A DNA stretch of 64,000 nucleotides, from assembly GCF_047675955.1 (NCBI RefSeq), contig NW_027327624.1, positions 248,001 through 312,000 on the forward strand, read 5' to 3'. This DNA is from Chlorocebus sabaeus (Eukaryota > Chordata > Mammalia > Primates > Cercopithecidae). A program made the position numbers and the translations under genes. Position 1 is the first letter of the stretch, and each line of letters opens with the position of its first letter. The notes under the pieces are model-generated. The model was not told the origin of the DNA. It did no database searches and saw nothing but the letters and a program-made list of their open reading frames with translations. Shown one piece after another: positions 35,978 through 48,479 of this stretch.

Positions 35978-38900
35978 CAGTTCCCACCTATGAGTGAGAA
36001 CATGCGGTGTTTGGTTTTCTGTTCTTGTGATAGTTTGCTAAGAATGATGGTTTCCAGCTGCATCCATGTCCCTACAAAGGACACAAACTCATCCTTTTTT
36101 TGGCTGCATAGTATTCCATGGTGTATATGTGCCACATTTTCTTAATCCAGTCTGTCACTGATGGACATTTGGGTTGATTCCAAGTCTTTGCTATTGTGAA
36201 TAGTGTCGCAATAAACATACGTGTGCATGTGTCTTTATAGCAGCATGATTTATAATCTTTTGTGTATATACCCAGTAATGGGATGGCTGGGTCATATGGT
36301 ACGTCTAGTTCTAGATCCTTGAGGAATCGCCATACTGTTTTCCATAATGATTGAACTAGTTTACAATCCCACCAACAGTGTAAAAGTGTTCCTATTTCTC
36401 CACATCTTCTCCAGCACCTGTTGTTTCCTGACTTTTGAATGATCGCCATTCTAACTGGTGTGAGATGGTATCTCAGTGTGGTTTTGATTTGCATTTCTCT
36501 GATGGCCAGTGATGATGAGCATTTTTTCATGTGTCTGTTGGCTGTATGAATGTCTTCTTTTGAGAAATGTCTGTTCATATCCTTTGCCCACTTTTTGATG
36601 GGGTTGTTTGTTTTTTTCTTGTAAATTTGTTTGAGGTCTTTGTAGGTTCTGGATATTAGCCTTTGTCAGATGAGTAGATTGCAAAAATTTTCTCCCATTC
36701 TGTAGGTTGCCTGTTCACTCTGATGGTAGTTTCTTTTGCTGTGCAGAATCTCTTTAGTTTAATGAGATCCCATTTGTCAATTTTGGCTTTTGCTGCCGTT
36801 GCTTTTGTTGTTATAGACATGAAGTCTTTGCCCATGCCTATGTCCTGAATGGTACTACCTAGGTTTTCCTCTAGGGTTTTTATGGTATTAGGTCTAACCT
36901 TTAAGTCTCTAATCCATCTTGAATTAATTTTCGTATAAGGAGTAAGGAAAGGATCCAGTTTCAGCTTTCTGTTTATGGCTAGCCATTTTTCCCAGCACCA
37001 TTTATTAAATAGGGAATCCTTTCCCCATTTCTTGTTTCTCTCAGGTTTGTCAAAGATCAGATGGCTGTAGATGTGTGGTATTATTTCTGAGGACTCTGTT
37101 CTGTTCCATTGGTCGATATCTCTGTTTTGGTACCAGTACCATGCTGTTTTGGTGACTGTAGCCTTGTAGTATAGTTTGAAGTCAGGTAGCGTGATGCCTC
37201 CAGCTTTGTTCTTTTGACATAGGATTGTCTTGGAAATGCGGGCTCTTTTTTGGTTCCATATGAACTTTAAAGCAGTTTTTTCCAATTCTGTGAAGAAACT
37301 CATTGGTAGCTTGATGGGGATGGCATTGAATCTATAAATAACCTTGGGCAGTATGGCCATTTTCACAATATTGATTCTTCCTATCCATGAGCATGGTATG
37401 TTCTTCCATTTGTTTGTGTCCTCTTTTATTTCATTGAGCAGTGGTTTGCAGTTCTCCTTGAAGAGGTCCTTTACATCCCTTGTAAGTTGGATTCCTAGGT
37501 GTTTTATTCTCTTTGAAGCAATTGTGAATGGAAGTTCATTCATGATTTGGCTCTCTGTTTGTCTGTTACTGGTGTATACGAATGCTGGTGATTTTTGCAC
37601 ATTAATTTTGTATCCTGAGACTTTGCTGAAGTTGCTTATCAGCTTAAGGAGATTTCGGGCTGAGACAATGGGATTTTCTAAATATACAATCATGTCATCT
37701 GCAAACAGGGACAATTTGACTTCTTCTTTTCCTAACTGAATCCCCTTGATTTCTTTCTCTTGCCTGATTGCCCTAGCCAGGACTTCCAACACTATGTTGA
37801 ATAGGAGTGGTGAGAGAGGGCATACCTGTCTTGTGCCAGTTTTCAAAGGGAATTTTTCCAGGTTTTGCCCATTCAGTATGATATTGGCTGTGGGTTTGTC
37901 ATAAATAGCTCTTATTATTTTGAGGTACTTTCCATCAATACCGAATTTATTGAGCGTTTTTAGCATGAAGGGCTGTTGAATTTTGTCAAAAGCCTTTTCT
38001 GCATCGATTGAGATAATCATGTGGTTCTTGTCTTTGGTTCTGTTTATATGCTGGATTATGTTTATTGATTTGCGAATGTTGAACCAGACTTGCATCCCAG
38101 GGATGAAGCTCACTTGATCATGGTGGATAAGCTTTTTGATGTGCTGTTGCATACGGTTTGCCAGTATTTTATTGAGGATTTTTGCATCGATGTTCATCAG
38201 GGATATTGGTCTAAAATTCTCTTTTTTTGTTGTGTCTCTGCCAGGCTTTGTTATCAGGATGATGTTGGCCTCATAAGATGAGTTAGGGAGGATTCCCTGT
38301 TTTTCTATTGATTGGAATTGTTTCAGAAGGAATGGTACCAGCTCCTCCTTGTACCTCTGGTAGAATTCAGCTGTGAATCCATCTGATCCTGGAGCTTTTT
38401 TCGTTGGTAGGCTATTAATTATTGCCTCAATTTCAGAGCCTGCTATTTATTTATTCAGGGATTCAACTTCTATCTGGTTTAGTCTTGGAAGAGTGTAAGT
38501 GTCCAGGAAATTATCCATTTCTTCTAGATTTTCTAGTTTATTTGCGTAGAGGTGTTTATAGTATTCTCTGATGGTAGTTTGTATTTCTGTGGGGTCGGTG
38601 GTGATATCCCCTTTATCTTTTTTTATTGCGTCTATTTGATTCTTCTCCCTTTTCTTCTTTATTAGTCTTGCTAGTGGTCTGTCAATATTTTTGATCTTTT
38701 CCAAAAACCAACTCCTGGATTCATTGATTTTTTGGAGGGATTTTTGTGTCTCTATCTCCTTCAGTTCTGCTCTGATCTTAGTTATTTCTTGCCTTCTGCT
38801 AGTTTTTGAATGAGTTTGCTCTTGCTTCTCTAGTTCTTTTAATTGCGATGTTAGAGTGTCAATTTTAGATCTTTCCTGCTTTCTCTTGTGGGCATTTAGT

Positions 38901-39802
38901 GCTATAAATTTCCCTCTACACACTGCTTTAAATGTGTCCCAGAGATTCTGGTATGTTGTATCTTTGTTCTCATTGGTTTCAAAGAACATCTTTATTTCTG
39001 CCTTCATTTTTTCATGTACCCAGTAGTCATTCAGGAGCAGGTTGTTCAGTTTCCATGTAGTTGAGCGGTTTTGATTGAGTTTCTTAGTCCTGAGTTCTAG
39101 TTTGATTGCACTGTGGTCTGAGAGACAGTTTGTTACAATTTCGGTTCTTGTACATTTACTGAGGAGTGCTTTACCTCCAACTATGTGGTCAATTTTGGAA
39201 TAAGTGCGATGTGGTGCTGAGAAGAATGTATATTCTGTTGATTTGGGGTGGAGAATTTTATAGATGTCTATTAGTTCTGCTTGCTGCAGAGATGAGTTCA
39301 ATTCCTGGATATCCTTGGTAATTTTCTGTCTCGTTGATCTGTCTAATGTTGACAGTGGAGTGTTGAAGTCTCCCATTATTATTGTATGGGAGTCTAAGTC
39401 TCTTTGTAAGGCTCTAAGGACTTGCTTTATGAATCTGGGTGCTCCTGTATTGGGTGCATATATATTTAGGATAGTTAGCTCTTCCTGTTGAATTGATCCC
39501 TTTACCATTATGTAATGGCCTTCTTTGTCTCTTTTGATTTTTGATGGTTTAAAGTCTGTTTTATCAGAGACTAGTATTGCAACCCCCACTTTTTTTTGTT
39601 CTCCATTTGCTTGGTAAATCTTCCTCCATCCCTTTATTTTGAGCCTATGTATGTCTCTGCGTGTGAGATGGGTCTCCTGAATACAGCAGACTGATGGGTC
39701 TTGACTCTTTATCCAGTTTGCCAGTCTGTGTCTTTTAATTGGAGCATTTAGTCCATTTACATTTAAGGTTAAGATTGTTATGTGTGAACTTGATTCTACC
39801 AT
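35978..39802 (-). pseudogene. ORF2: L1 ORF2p (endonuclease / reverse transcriptase), broken
   Basis: ORF2p nicks target DNA and reverse-transcribes L1 RNA there. From MVESSSHITILTLNVNGL at 39802 the endonuclease domain keeps Asn14, Glu43 (CIQETHL), MGDFNTP and the SDHSA catalytic region. A stop at 38447-38449 (after VESLNK) interrupts the frame before the RT; reading then stays open in the same frame to 36656. RT motifs include IDAEKAFDKI (Asp600) and FADDMIVY (Asp702/703), but motif B reads RQVCPLSP instead of RQGCPLSP (Gly to Val, about residue 660). A one-base loss near 36657 and a two-base loss near 36095-36103 shift the frame; the Cys-x3-Cys-x7-His-x4-Cys motif lies between them (36072-36578). 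The total of 3825 bp equals the usual 3828 minus 3. Catalysis is not expected. Confidence 0.97.
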
Positions 39803-39865
39803 TATGATATTAACTGGTTATTTTGCTCGTTAGTTGATGCAGTTTCTTCCTAGCCTTGATGGTCT

Positions 39866-40878
39866 TTACATTTTGGCATGTTTTTGCAATGGCTGGTACC
39901 GGTTGTTCCTTTCCATGTTTAGTGCTTCCTTCAGGGTCTCTTGTAAGGCAGGCCTAGTGGTGACAAAATCTCTAAGCATTTGCTTATCTGTAAAGGATTT
40001 TATTTCTCCTTCACTTATGAAACTTAGTTTGGCTGGATATGAAATTCTGGGTTGAAAATTCTTTTCTTTAAGAATGTTGAATATTGGCCCCCACTCTCTT
40101 CTGCCTTGTAGAGTTTCTGCCAAGAGATCTGCTGTTAGTCTGATGGGCTTCCCTTTGTGGGTAACCCGACCTTTATCTCTGGCTGCCCTTAAGATTTTTT
40201 TCTTCATTTCAACTTTGGTGAATCTGGCAATTATGTGTCTTGGAGTTGCTCTTCTCGAGGAGTATCTTTGTGGTGTTCTCTGTATTTCCTGGATTTGAAT
40301 GTTGGCCTGCCCTACTAGGTTGGGGAAGTTCTCCTGGATGATATACTGAAGAGTGTTTTCCAACTTCTTTCCATTTTCCCCCTCACTTTCAGGCACCCCA
40401 ATCAGACGTAGATTTGGTCTTTTTACATAATCCCATACTTCTTGCAGGCTTTGTTCATTTCTTATTCTTCTTTTTTCTTTTGCTTTCTCTTCTCGCTTCA
40501 TTTCGTTCATTTGATCCTTAATCGCTGATACTCTTCCAGTTGATCGAGTCGGTTACTGAAGCTTGTGCATTTGTCACGTATATCTCGTGTCATGGTTTTC
40601 ATCTCTTTCATTTCGTTTATGACCTTCTCTGCATTAATTATTCTAGCCATCAATTCTTCCACTTTTTTTTCAAGACTTTTAGTTTCTTTGCGCTGGGTAC
40701 GTGATTCCTCCTTTAGCTCTGAGAAGTTCGATGGACTGAAGCCTTCTTCTATCACCTCGTCAGAGTCATTCTCCATCCAGCTTTGATACGTTGATGGCGA
40801 TGAGCTGCGCTCCTTTGCCGGAGGAGATGCGCTCTTATTTTTTGAAATTCCAGCTTTTCTGCCCTGCTTTTGCCCCAT
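39866..40878 (-). pseudogene. ORF1: L1 ORF1p (RNA-binding chaperone), frameshifted
   Basis: In living elements ORF1p is a trimeric cytoplasmic RNA-binding protein that coats L1 RNA. The first segment (40878 to 40507) starts MGQKQGRK, has the conserved SASPPAKERSSSP and QSWMEND stretches and a heptad-like charged coiled-coil region, then ends in a wrong frame after DQLEE. The second segment (40510 to 39866) resumes at MNEMKREEK and carries the RRM region with PNLRLIGVPES and the C-terminal domain with RYSSRRATPRHII, ending HAKM. The total of 1013 bp is 4 bp short of the usual 1017 bp, consistent with one net 4-base loss near 40528-40535. ORF2 starts 63 bp downstream, the standard spacing. Identification is secure; the gene is dead. 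Confidence 0.96.
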
Positions 40879-41869
40879 CTTTGTGGCTTTATTTGCCTCT
40901 GGTTTTTAACGGAAGATATTTCCTTTTTCACCATAGCCCTCTATGGGCTTCCAAATATCACTTAGCAAATTTCACGAGAACAGTCTTAGTGAACGACTTC
41001 TTGAGGGGAAAGCTGTAACTCTGTGAGATGAATTAAGAGAACATAATGCAGTTTCTCAGACAGCTTCTTTTCGGTTTTTATCTTAGTATATTTCCTTTTT
41101 CGGCAAAGGCCTCTATGGCCTTCCAAATATCACTTTGCAAATTCCACAAGAACAGTCTTAGCGAAAGGTTTCTTGAGGGGAAAGCTGTAAATCTCTGTGA
41201 TGAATTAACAGAACACAAAGCAGTTTGTCAAAAAGCTTCCTTTCAATTTTTATCTTAGGATATTCATTTTTTCACCATAGCCTTCTGAGGGCTTCCAAAT
41301 ACCACTTTGTAAATTCCACAAGAACAGACTTACTGAAAGGCTTCTTGAGGGGAAAGCTGTAACTCTGTGAGATGAATTAACAGAACACAAAGCAGTTTCT
41401 CAGAAATCTTCTTTCCAGTTTTTAACTGAAGATACTTCCTATTTAACCATAGCCCTCTATGGGCTTCCAAATATCACATTGTAAATTCCACAAGAACACT
41501 CTTAGCGAAAGGCTTCTTCAGAGGAAAGCTGTAACGCTGTGAGATGAATTAACAGAACACAAAGCAGTTTCTCAGTAAGCTCCTTTCCAGTTTTTAACTG
41601 AAGATTTTTCCTTTTTAACCATAGCCTTCTTTTGATTCCAAATATCACTTTGCAAACACCACAAGAACAGTCTTAGCGAAAGGCTTCTTGAGGGGACAGC
41701 TGTAACTTGGTGAGATGTATTAACAGAACACACAGCAGTTTCTCAGAAAGCTTTTCTCCAGTTTTTAACTGAAGATATTTCCTTTTTCACAATAGCCCTC
41801 TATGGGCTTCCAAATATCACTTTGCAAACTCCACAAGAACAGTCTTAGTGAACGGTTTATGGAGGGGAA

Positions 41870-44800
41870 AGCTGTAAATTTGTGAGTTAACTAACAGAAT
41901 ACAAAGCAGTTTCTCAGAAAGCTTCTTTACGGTTTTTGTCTTAGGATACTTCCATTTACACCATAGCCGTCTAAGGGTTTCAAAATAGCACTTTGCATAT
42001 TCCTCAAGAACAGTCTTAGCGAAAGGCTTCTTGAGGAGAAAGTTGTAACTCTCTGAGATGAATTAACAGAACACACAGCTGTTTCTCAGAAAGCTTCATT
42101 TCAGTTTTTATCTTAGGATATTTCCTTTTTCACCATAGCTCTCTATGGACTGCCACATATCACTTTGCAAATTCCACGAGAACAGTCTTAGCGAAAGGCT
42201 TCTTGAAGGGAAAGCTGTAAGTCTGTAACTGAATTAGCAAAACATAAAGGAGTTTCTCAGAAATCTTCTTACCTGTTTTATTGGAAGATATTTCCTTTTT
42301 CTCCATAGCCCTCTAAGGGCTTCCAAGTATCACTTTGGAAATTCCACAAGAACAGTCTTAGCGAAAGGCTTCTTGAGGAGTAAGCTGTAACTCTGTGAGA
42401 TGAATTAACAGAACACAAAACAGTTCCTCCGAAAGATTCTTTCCAGTTTTTAACGGAAGAAGTTTCCTTTTTCACCGTAAGCCTCTATGGGCTTCCAATT
42501 ATCATTTTGCACATTACACAAGAACAGACTTAGCGAAAGGCCTCTTGAGGGGAAAGCTGTAACTCTGTGAGATGAATTAGCAGAACACAAAGCAGTTTCT
42601 CAGAAACCTTCTTTCCAGTTTTTAACTGCAGATATTTCCTTTTTCACCATAGCCCTGTATGGGTTTCCAAATATCACTTTGCAAATTCCACAAGAACAGT
42701 CTCATCGAAGGGCTTCTTGAAAGGAAAGCTGTAACTTGGTGAGATGTATTCACATAACACACGGCTGTTTCTCAGGAAGCTTATTTCCAGTTTTTAATGG
42801 AAGATATTTCCTTTTTCACAATAGCCCTCTAAGGGCTTCCAAATATCACTTTGGAAATTTCACAAGAACAGTCTCAGTGAACGGCTTCTTGAGGGAAAAG
42901 CTGTAAGTCTGTGAGATGAAATAACAGAACACAAAGCAGTTTCTCAGAAAGCTTCTTTACGGTTTTCAACTTAGGATAATTCCATTTTCACTATAGACCT
43001 CTATGGGCTTCCAAATATCACTTTTCGAATTCCACAAGAACAGTCTTAGCGAAAGGATTCTTGAGGGAAAAGTTGTAACTCTGTGAGATGAATTAATAGA
43101 ACACAAAGAAGTTTCTCATAAAGCTTCTTTCCAGTTTGTAAGAGAAGATATTTCCTTTTTCACCACAGCCCTCTATGGACTTCCAAATATCACTTTGCAA
43201 ATCACACAAGAACAGTCTTAGCGAAAGGGTTCTTGAGGGGAAAGCTGTAACTCAGTGAGATTAATTAACAGAACACAAGGCAGTTTCTCAGAAAGCTTCT
43301 TTCCAGTTTTTAACGGAAGATATTTCCTTTTTCACCATAGCCCTCTATGGTCTCCCAAATATAACTTTGCAAATTTCACAAGAACAGTCTAAGTCAACGG
43401 CCTCTTGAGGGGAAAGCTGTAACTCTGTGAGATGAACTAACAGAACACAAAGCATTTTCTCAGACAGCTTCTTTTCGGTTTTTATCTTAGGATATTGCCA
43501 TTTGCATCGTAGCACTCTATGGGCTTCGAAATATCACTTTGCAAATTCCACAAGAATAGACTTAGTGAAAGGCTTCTTGAGGGGAAAGCTGTAACTCTGT
43601 TAGATGAATTAACAGAACACAAAGCAGTTTCTCAGAAAGCTTCTTTCAAACAGTTAACTGAAGATATTTCCATGTTCACCATACCCCTTACGAGCTTCCA
43701 AATATCACTTAGCAAATTCCACAAGAACAGCCTTAGCGAAAGACGTCTTGAGGGGAACGCTGTAACTCTGAGATGAATTAACAGAACACAAAGCAGTTTC
43801 TCAGAAAGCTTCTTTAGAGTTGTTAACGGAAGATTTTTCCTTTTTCACCATAGCCCTCTAAGGACTTCCAAATTTCAACTTGCAAATTCCACAAGAACAG
43901 TCTTGGCGAATGGTTTCTTGAGGAGAAAGCTGTAACTCTGTGAGATGAATTAACAGACCACAAAGTAGTTTTCCAGAAAGATTCCGTCCAGTGTTTAACG
44001 GAAAATATTTCCTTTTTTAACTTATCCCTCTACGGGCTTCCAAATATCACTTTGCAAATTCCACAAGAACAGTCCTATCGAAAGGCTTCTTGAGGGGAAA
44101 GCTGTAACTCTGTGAGATGAAGTAACAGAATACAAAACAGTTTCGCAGAAAGCTTCTTTCCAGTTTTTAACTGAAGATATTTCCTTTTTCACCGTAGCCA
44201 TCTATAGGCTTAAAAAATCACTTTGCAAATTCCACAAGAACAGCCCTAGCGAAAGGTACTTGAGGGGGAAGTGTAAATTTGTGAGTTAACTAACAGTATA
44301 CAAAGCAGTTTCTCAGAAAGCTTCTTTACTGTTTTTGCCTTAGGAAACTTCCATTTTCACCATTGCCATCTAAGGGTTTCGAAATATCACTTTGCATATT
44401 CCACAAGAACAGTCTTAGCGAAAGGCTTCTTGAGGGGAAAGCGGTAACTCTGTGAGGTGAATTAACAGAACACAAAGTAGTTTCTCAGAAAGGTTCATTT
44501 CACTTTTTATCTTAGGATATTTCCTTTTTCACCATAGCTCTCTATGGGATTCCAAATATCACTTTGCAAATTCCACAAGAACAGTCTTAGAGAAAGAGTT
44601 CTTGAGGAGAAAGCTGTAGCTCTGTGAGATTAATTAACAGAACACAAGGCAGTTTCTTAGAAAGCTTCTTTCCAGTTTTCAACTGAAGATATTTCCTTTT
44701 TCACCATAACCCTCTATGGGCTTCCAAATATCACTTTGCAAGTTTCACTAGAACAGTCTTAGTGAACGGATGCTTGAGGGTAAATATCTAACTCTGTGAG

Positions 44801-45800
44801 ATGAACTAACAGAAAACAAAGCAGTTTCTGAGAAAGCTTCTTTTCTGTTTTTTTCTTAGGATATTTCCATTTTCACCATAGCCCTCTATGGGCTATCAAA
44901 TATCACCTTGCAAATTCCACAAGAAGCGTCTTAGCGAAAGGCTTCTTGAGGGAAAAATGTAAGTCTGTGAGATGAATTAACAGAACACAAAGCAGTTTCT
45001 CAAAAAGCTTCTTTCCAGTTTTTAACGGGAGATATTTCCTTTTTAACCATAGCACTCTATGGTCTCCCAAATATAACATTGGAAATTTCACAAGAGCAGA
45101 CTTAGTCAACGGCCTCTTGAGGGGAAAGCTTTAACTCTGTGAGATGAACTAGCAGAACACAAAGCAGTTTCTCAGACAGATTCATTTCGGTTTTTAGCTT
45201 AGGATATTGCCATTTTCACCGTAGTCCTTAGGAGCTTCCAAATATCACTTAGCAAATTCCACAACAACAGCCTTAGCGAAAGGCTTCTTGAGGCGAAAGT
45301 TGGAACTCTGTGACATGAATTAACAGAACACAAAGCAGTTTCTCAGAAAGCTTCTTTACAGTTGTTAATGGAAGATAGTTCCTTTTTCAACATAGCCCTC
45401 TATGGATTCCAAATATCACCTTTCAAATACCACAAGAACAGTCTTAACGAATGGTTTCTTGAGGAGAAAGCTGTAACTCTGTGAGATGAATTAACAGACC
45501 ATAAAGCAGTTTTTCAGTAAGATTCTTTCCAGTGTTTAACGGAAAATATTTCCTTTTTCACCATACCCCTCTATGGGCTTCCAAATATCACTTTGCAAAT
45601 TCTACAAGAGCAGTCTTAGCGAAAGGCTTCTTGAAGGGAAAGCTGTAACTCTGTGAGATGAAGTAACAGAATACAAAGCTGTTTCTCAACAAGCTTCTTT
45701 CCAGTTTTTAACGGAAGATATTTCCTTTTTCACCGTAGCCCTCTATAGGCTTAAAAAATCACTTTGCAAATTCCACAAGAACAGCCATAGCGAAAGGCTT
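41870..45800 (+). repeat. Degenerate multi-monomer duplications
   Basis: Private variants recur at whole-monomer offsets. GTAAATTTGTGAGTTAACTAACAG occurs at 41874 and 44273 (offset 2399, 14 monomers). TCTCCCAAATATAAC with CAACGGCCTCTTG occurs at 43351 and 45063 (1712, 10 monomers). The series after it (CCTTAxGAGCTTCC, ACAGACCA, CCAGTGTTTAACGG, GAAGTAACAGAATACAAA, AGGCTTAAAAAATCAC) recurs at about 1540, one monomer less. These are decayed higher-order copies with a single-monomer indel between them. Confidence 0.75.
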
Positions 45801-46279
45801 CTTAAGGGGAAATCTGTAACTCTGTGAGATCAATTACCAGAACACAAAGCGGTTTCTCAGAAAGCTTCTTTTCAGTTTTTATCTTAAGATATTTCCTTTT
45901 TCACCAGAGCCATCTATGGGCTTTCAAATATCACTTTGCACGTTCCACAAGAACAGTCTTAATGAGAGTCTTCTTGAGGGGAAAGCTGTAACTCTGTGAC
46001 GTGAATTAAAAGAACACAAGGCAGTTTCTCAGAAAGCTTCTTTCCAGTTTTTAACGGAAGATATTTCCTTTTTCACCATAGCTCTCTATAGGCTTCTAAA
46101 TATCGCTTTGCAAATTTCACAAGAACAGTCTCAGCGAAGCGCTTCTTGAGGGGAAAGCTGCAATTTGGTGAGATGTATTCACAGAACACACGGCAGTTTC
46201 TCAGGAAGTTTCTTTCCAGTTTTTAACGGAAGATATTTCCTTTTTCACAACAGCCCTCTATGGGCTTCCAAATATCACT

Positions 46280-47875
46280 TTGCAAATTTCAAAAGAACTG
46301 TCTTAGGGAACGGCTTCTTGAGGGGAAAGCTGTAACTCTGTGAGATGAACTAAGAGAACACAATGCAGTTTCTCAGAAAGCTTCTTTTCAGTTTTTTTCT
46401 TAGGATATATCCTTTTTCGTCAAAGCCCTCTACGGGCTTCCAATATCACTTTGCAAATTCCACAAGAACAGTCTCAGTGAACGGCTTCTTGAGGGGAAAG
46501 CTGTAATTCTGTGAGATGAATTGACCGAACACAAAGCAGTTTCTCTGAAAGCTTCTTTTCAGTTTTTATCTTAAGACATTTCCTTTTTCACCATAGCCCT
46601 CTATGGGCTTCCAAACAACACTTTGCCAATTAGACAAGAACAGTCTTAGCGAAAGGCTTCTTGAGGGGAATGCTGTAACTTTGGGAGATGAATTAACACA
46701 ACACAAAGCAGTCTCTCAGAAAGCTTCTTTCCAGTTTTCAACTGAAGATAATTTCTTTTTCACCATGGCACATTATGGGCTTCCAAATATCACTTTGCAA
46801 ATTCCAAAAGAACAGTCTTTGCCAAAGGCTTCTTGAGTGGAAAGGTCTAACACAGTATGATGAATAAACAGAACACAAAGCAGTCTCTCAGAAAGTTTCT
46901 TTCCCGTTTTACACTGAACATATTTCCTTTTTCACCGTAGCCCTCTATGGGCTTCCAAATATCACTTTGCAAATCCCCCAAGAAGAGCCTTAGCGAAAGG
47001 ATTCTTCAGGGGAAAGCTGTAACTCTGTGAGATGAATTAACAGAACACAAGTCAGTTTCTCATAAAGCTTCTTTCCAGTTTTTAATGGAAACTATTTCCT
47101 TTACCACTATAGCCCTCTATGGGCTTCCTAATATCACTTTCCAATTTTCACAAGAACAGTCTTAGTGAACGGCTCCTTGAGTGGAAAGCTGTAACTCTGA
47201 GAGATGAATTAACAGAACACAAGGCAAATTTCACAAGAACAGTCTTAGTAAACGGCTTCTTAAGGGGAAAGCTGTAAATCTGTGAGATGAACTAAGAGAA
47301 CACAAAGCAGTTTCTCAGAAAGCTTCTTTTCAGTTTTTTTCTTAGGATATTTCCTTTTTTGTCAAAGCCATCTACGGGCTTCCAATATCACTTTGCAAAT
47401 TCCACAAGAACAGTCTCAATGAACGGCTTCTTGAGGGGAAAGCTGTAACTCTGTGAGATGAATTAACCGAACACAAGGCAGTTTCTCTGAAAGCTTCTTT
47501 TCAGTTTTTATCTTAAGACATTTCCTTTTTCACCATAGCCCTCTATGGGCTTCCAAATAACACTTTGCAAATTAGACAAGAACAGTCTTAGCGAAAGGCT
47601 TCTTGAGGGGAATGCTGTAACTTTGGGAGATGAATTAACACAACACAAAGCAGTCTCTCAGAAAGCTTCTTTCCAGTTTTCAACTGAAGATAATTTCTTT
47701 TTCACCATGGCACATCATGGGCTTCCAAATATCACTTTGCAAATTCCAAAAGAACTGTCTTTGCCAAAGGCTTCTTGAGTGGAAAGGTCTAACACAGTGT
47801 GATGAATAAACAGAACACAAAGCAGTCTCTCAGAAAGTTTCTTTCCCGTTTTTCACTGAAGATATTTCCTTTTTC
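46280..47875 (+). repeat. 942-bp tandem duplication with out-of-register joint
   Basis: Sequence from about 46280 repeats from about 47222 at an offset of 942 bp, which is 5.5 monomers. Landmarks are TTTTTTTCTTAGGATAT with TCAAAGCC, AAGACATTTCC, AATTAGACAAG and GGGAGATGAATTAACAC; a GGGCTTCCAAA landmark at 46603 recurs at 47545. Because 5.5 is not a whole number, the joint at ~47222 (CACAAGG/CAAATTTCACAAG) fuses two different points of the monomer, making one half-length monomer. The second copy diverges after about 47870. Confidence 0.85.
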
Positions 47876-48479
47876 AAATAGCCCTCTATGGGCTTCCAAA
47901 TATCACTTTGTAAATTCCACAAGAACAGACTTAGCGAAAGGCTTCCTGAGGGGAAAGCTGTAACACTGTGAGATGAATTAACAGAACAAAAAGCATTTTC
48001 TCAGAAATCGTCTTTCCAGTTTTCAACTGAAGATATTTCCTTTTTCACCATAGCTCTCTATTGGCTTCCAAATATCACCTTACAAATTCCAGAAAGCATT
48101 CTTAGCGAAAGGCTTCTTGAGGGGAAAGCTGTAACTCTGTGAAATGAATTAACAGGACACAAAGCAGTTTCTCTGAAAGCTTCTTTCCAGGTTTTAAAGG
48201 AAGATGTTTTGTTTTTCACCAAAGCCCTCTACGGGCTTCCAAATATCACTTTCCAAATTCCACAAGAAGAGTCTTAGGGAAAGACTTCTTGAGGGGAAAG
48301 CTGTAACTCTGTGAGATGAATAAACAGAACACATAGCAGTTTCTCAGAAAGATTCTTTTCAGTTTTTAACTGAAGATATTTCCTTTTTCACCCTAACCCT
48401 TGATGGGCTTCCAAATACCACTTTGCAAATGCCACAGGAACAGCCTTGGCAAAAGGCTTCTTGAGGAGAAACCTGTAAC

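Larger units (their letters stand above)
33810..40901 (-). mobile_element. L1 insertion with ~1.9 kb 3' transduction
   Basis: A single 7.1-kb non-satellite block interrupts one alpha monomer: alpha stops at about 33809 (AGCTTCTTTTCA) and resumes at about 40902 (GTTTTTAACGGAAG), together giving an uninterrupted monomer. In minus-strand order it holds a few bases of L1 5'UTR, ORF1, ORF2, the L1 3'UTR with an A-rich end (35734-35743 as T), ~1.9 kb of unrelated sequence, an AATAAA signal (33845-33850, complement) and a terminal A tail (12 Ts, 33810-33821). This is the layout of an L1 transcript that read through its own end and was polyadenylated downstream. The junction lies at TTTTT/AAC, fitting the L1 endonuclease preference. 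No long target-site duplication is visible. The alternative is a duplicated genomic segment. Confidence 0.8.
35734..40901 (-). mobile_element. L1: LINE-1 (L1P type), 5'-truncated near ORF1
   Basis: The element runs from about 22 bp upstream of the ORF1 start (40878) to an A-rich end at 35734-35743. Almost all of the ~0.9 kb 5'UTR is absent, so the sense and antisense promoters are lost. Gene order, the 63-bp ORF1-ORF2 spacer and ORF2 length match the primate L1 plan. The body and 3'UTR closely resemble the L1PA lineage, while the N-terminal half of ORF1 (MGQKQGRK start) looks older than the human-specific L1s. The 3' end has an ATATAT run where L1PA elements normally have an AATAAA signal. 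The exact subfamily cannot be set by eye. At least one stop and three frameshifts make it non-functional. Confidence 0.96.

Noticed and set aside
35727..36145. Plus-strand open frames of 71 and 115 codons at the L1 3' end
   Set aside because: They are the reverse complement of L1 3'UTR and the end of ORF2.
37344..40786. Plus-strand open frames opposite the L1 (131 codons at 37344, 73-75 codons elsewhere)
   Set aside because: They are antisense shadows of ORF1 and ORF2; the L1 antisense promoter region (5'UTR) is missing.
35171..40901. Two L1 fragments as one element broken by inversion
   Set aside because: Both are in the same orientation and both contain a 3' end with its own tail; the left one is of an older type, so they are separate insertions.
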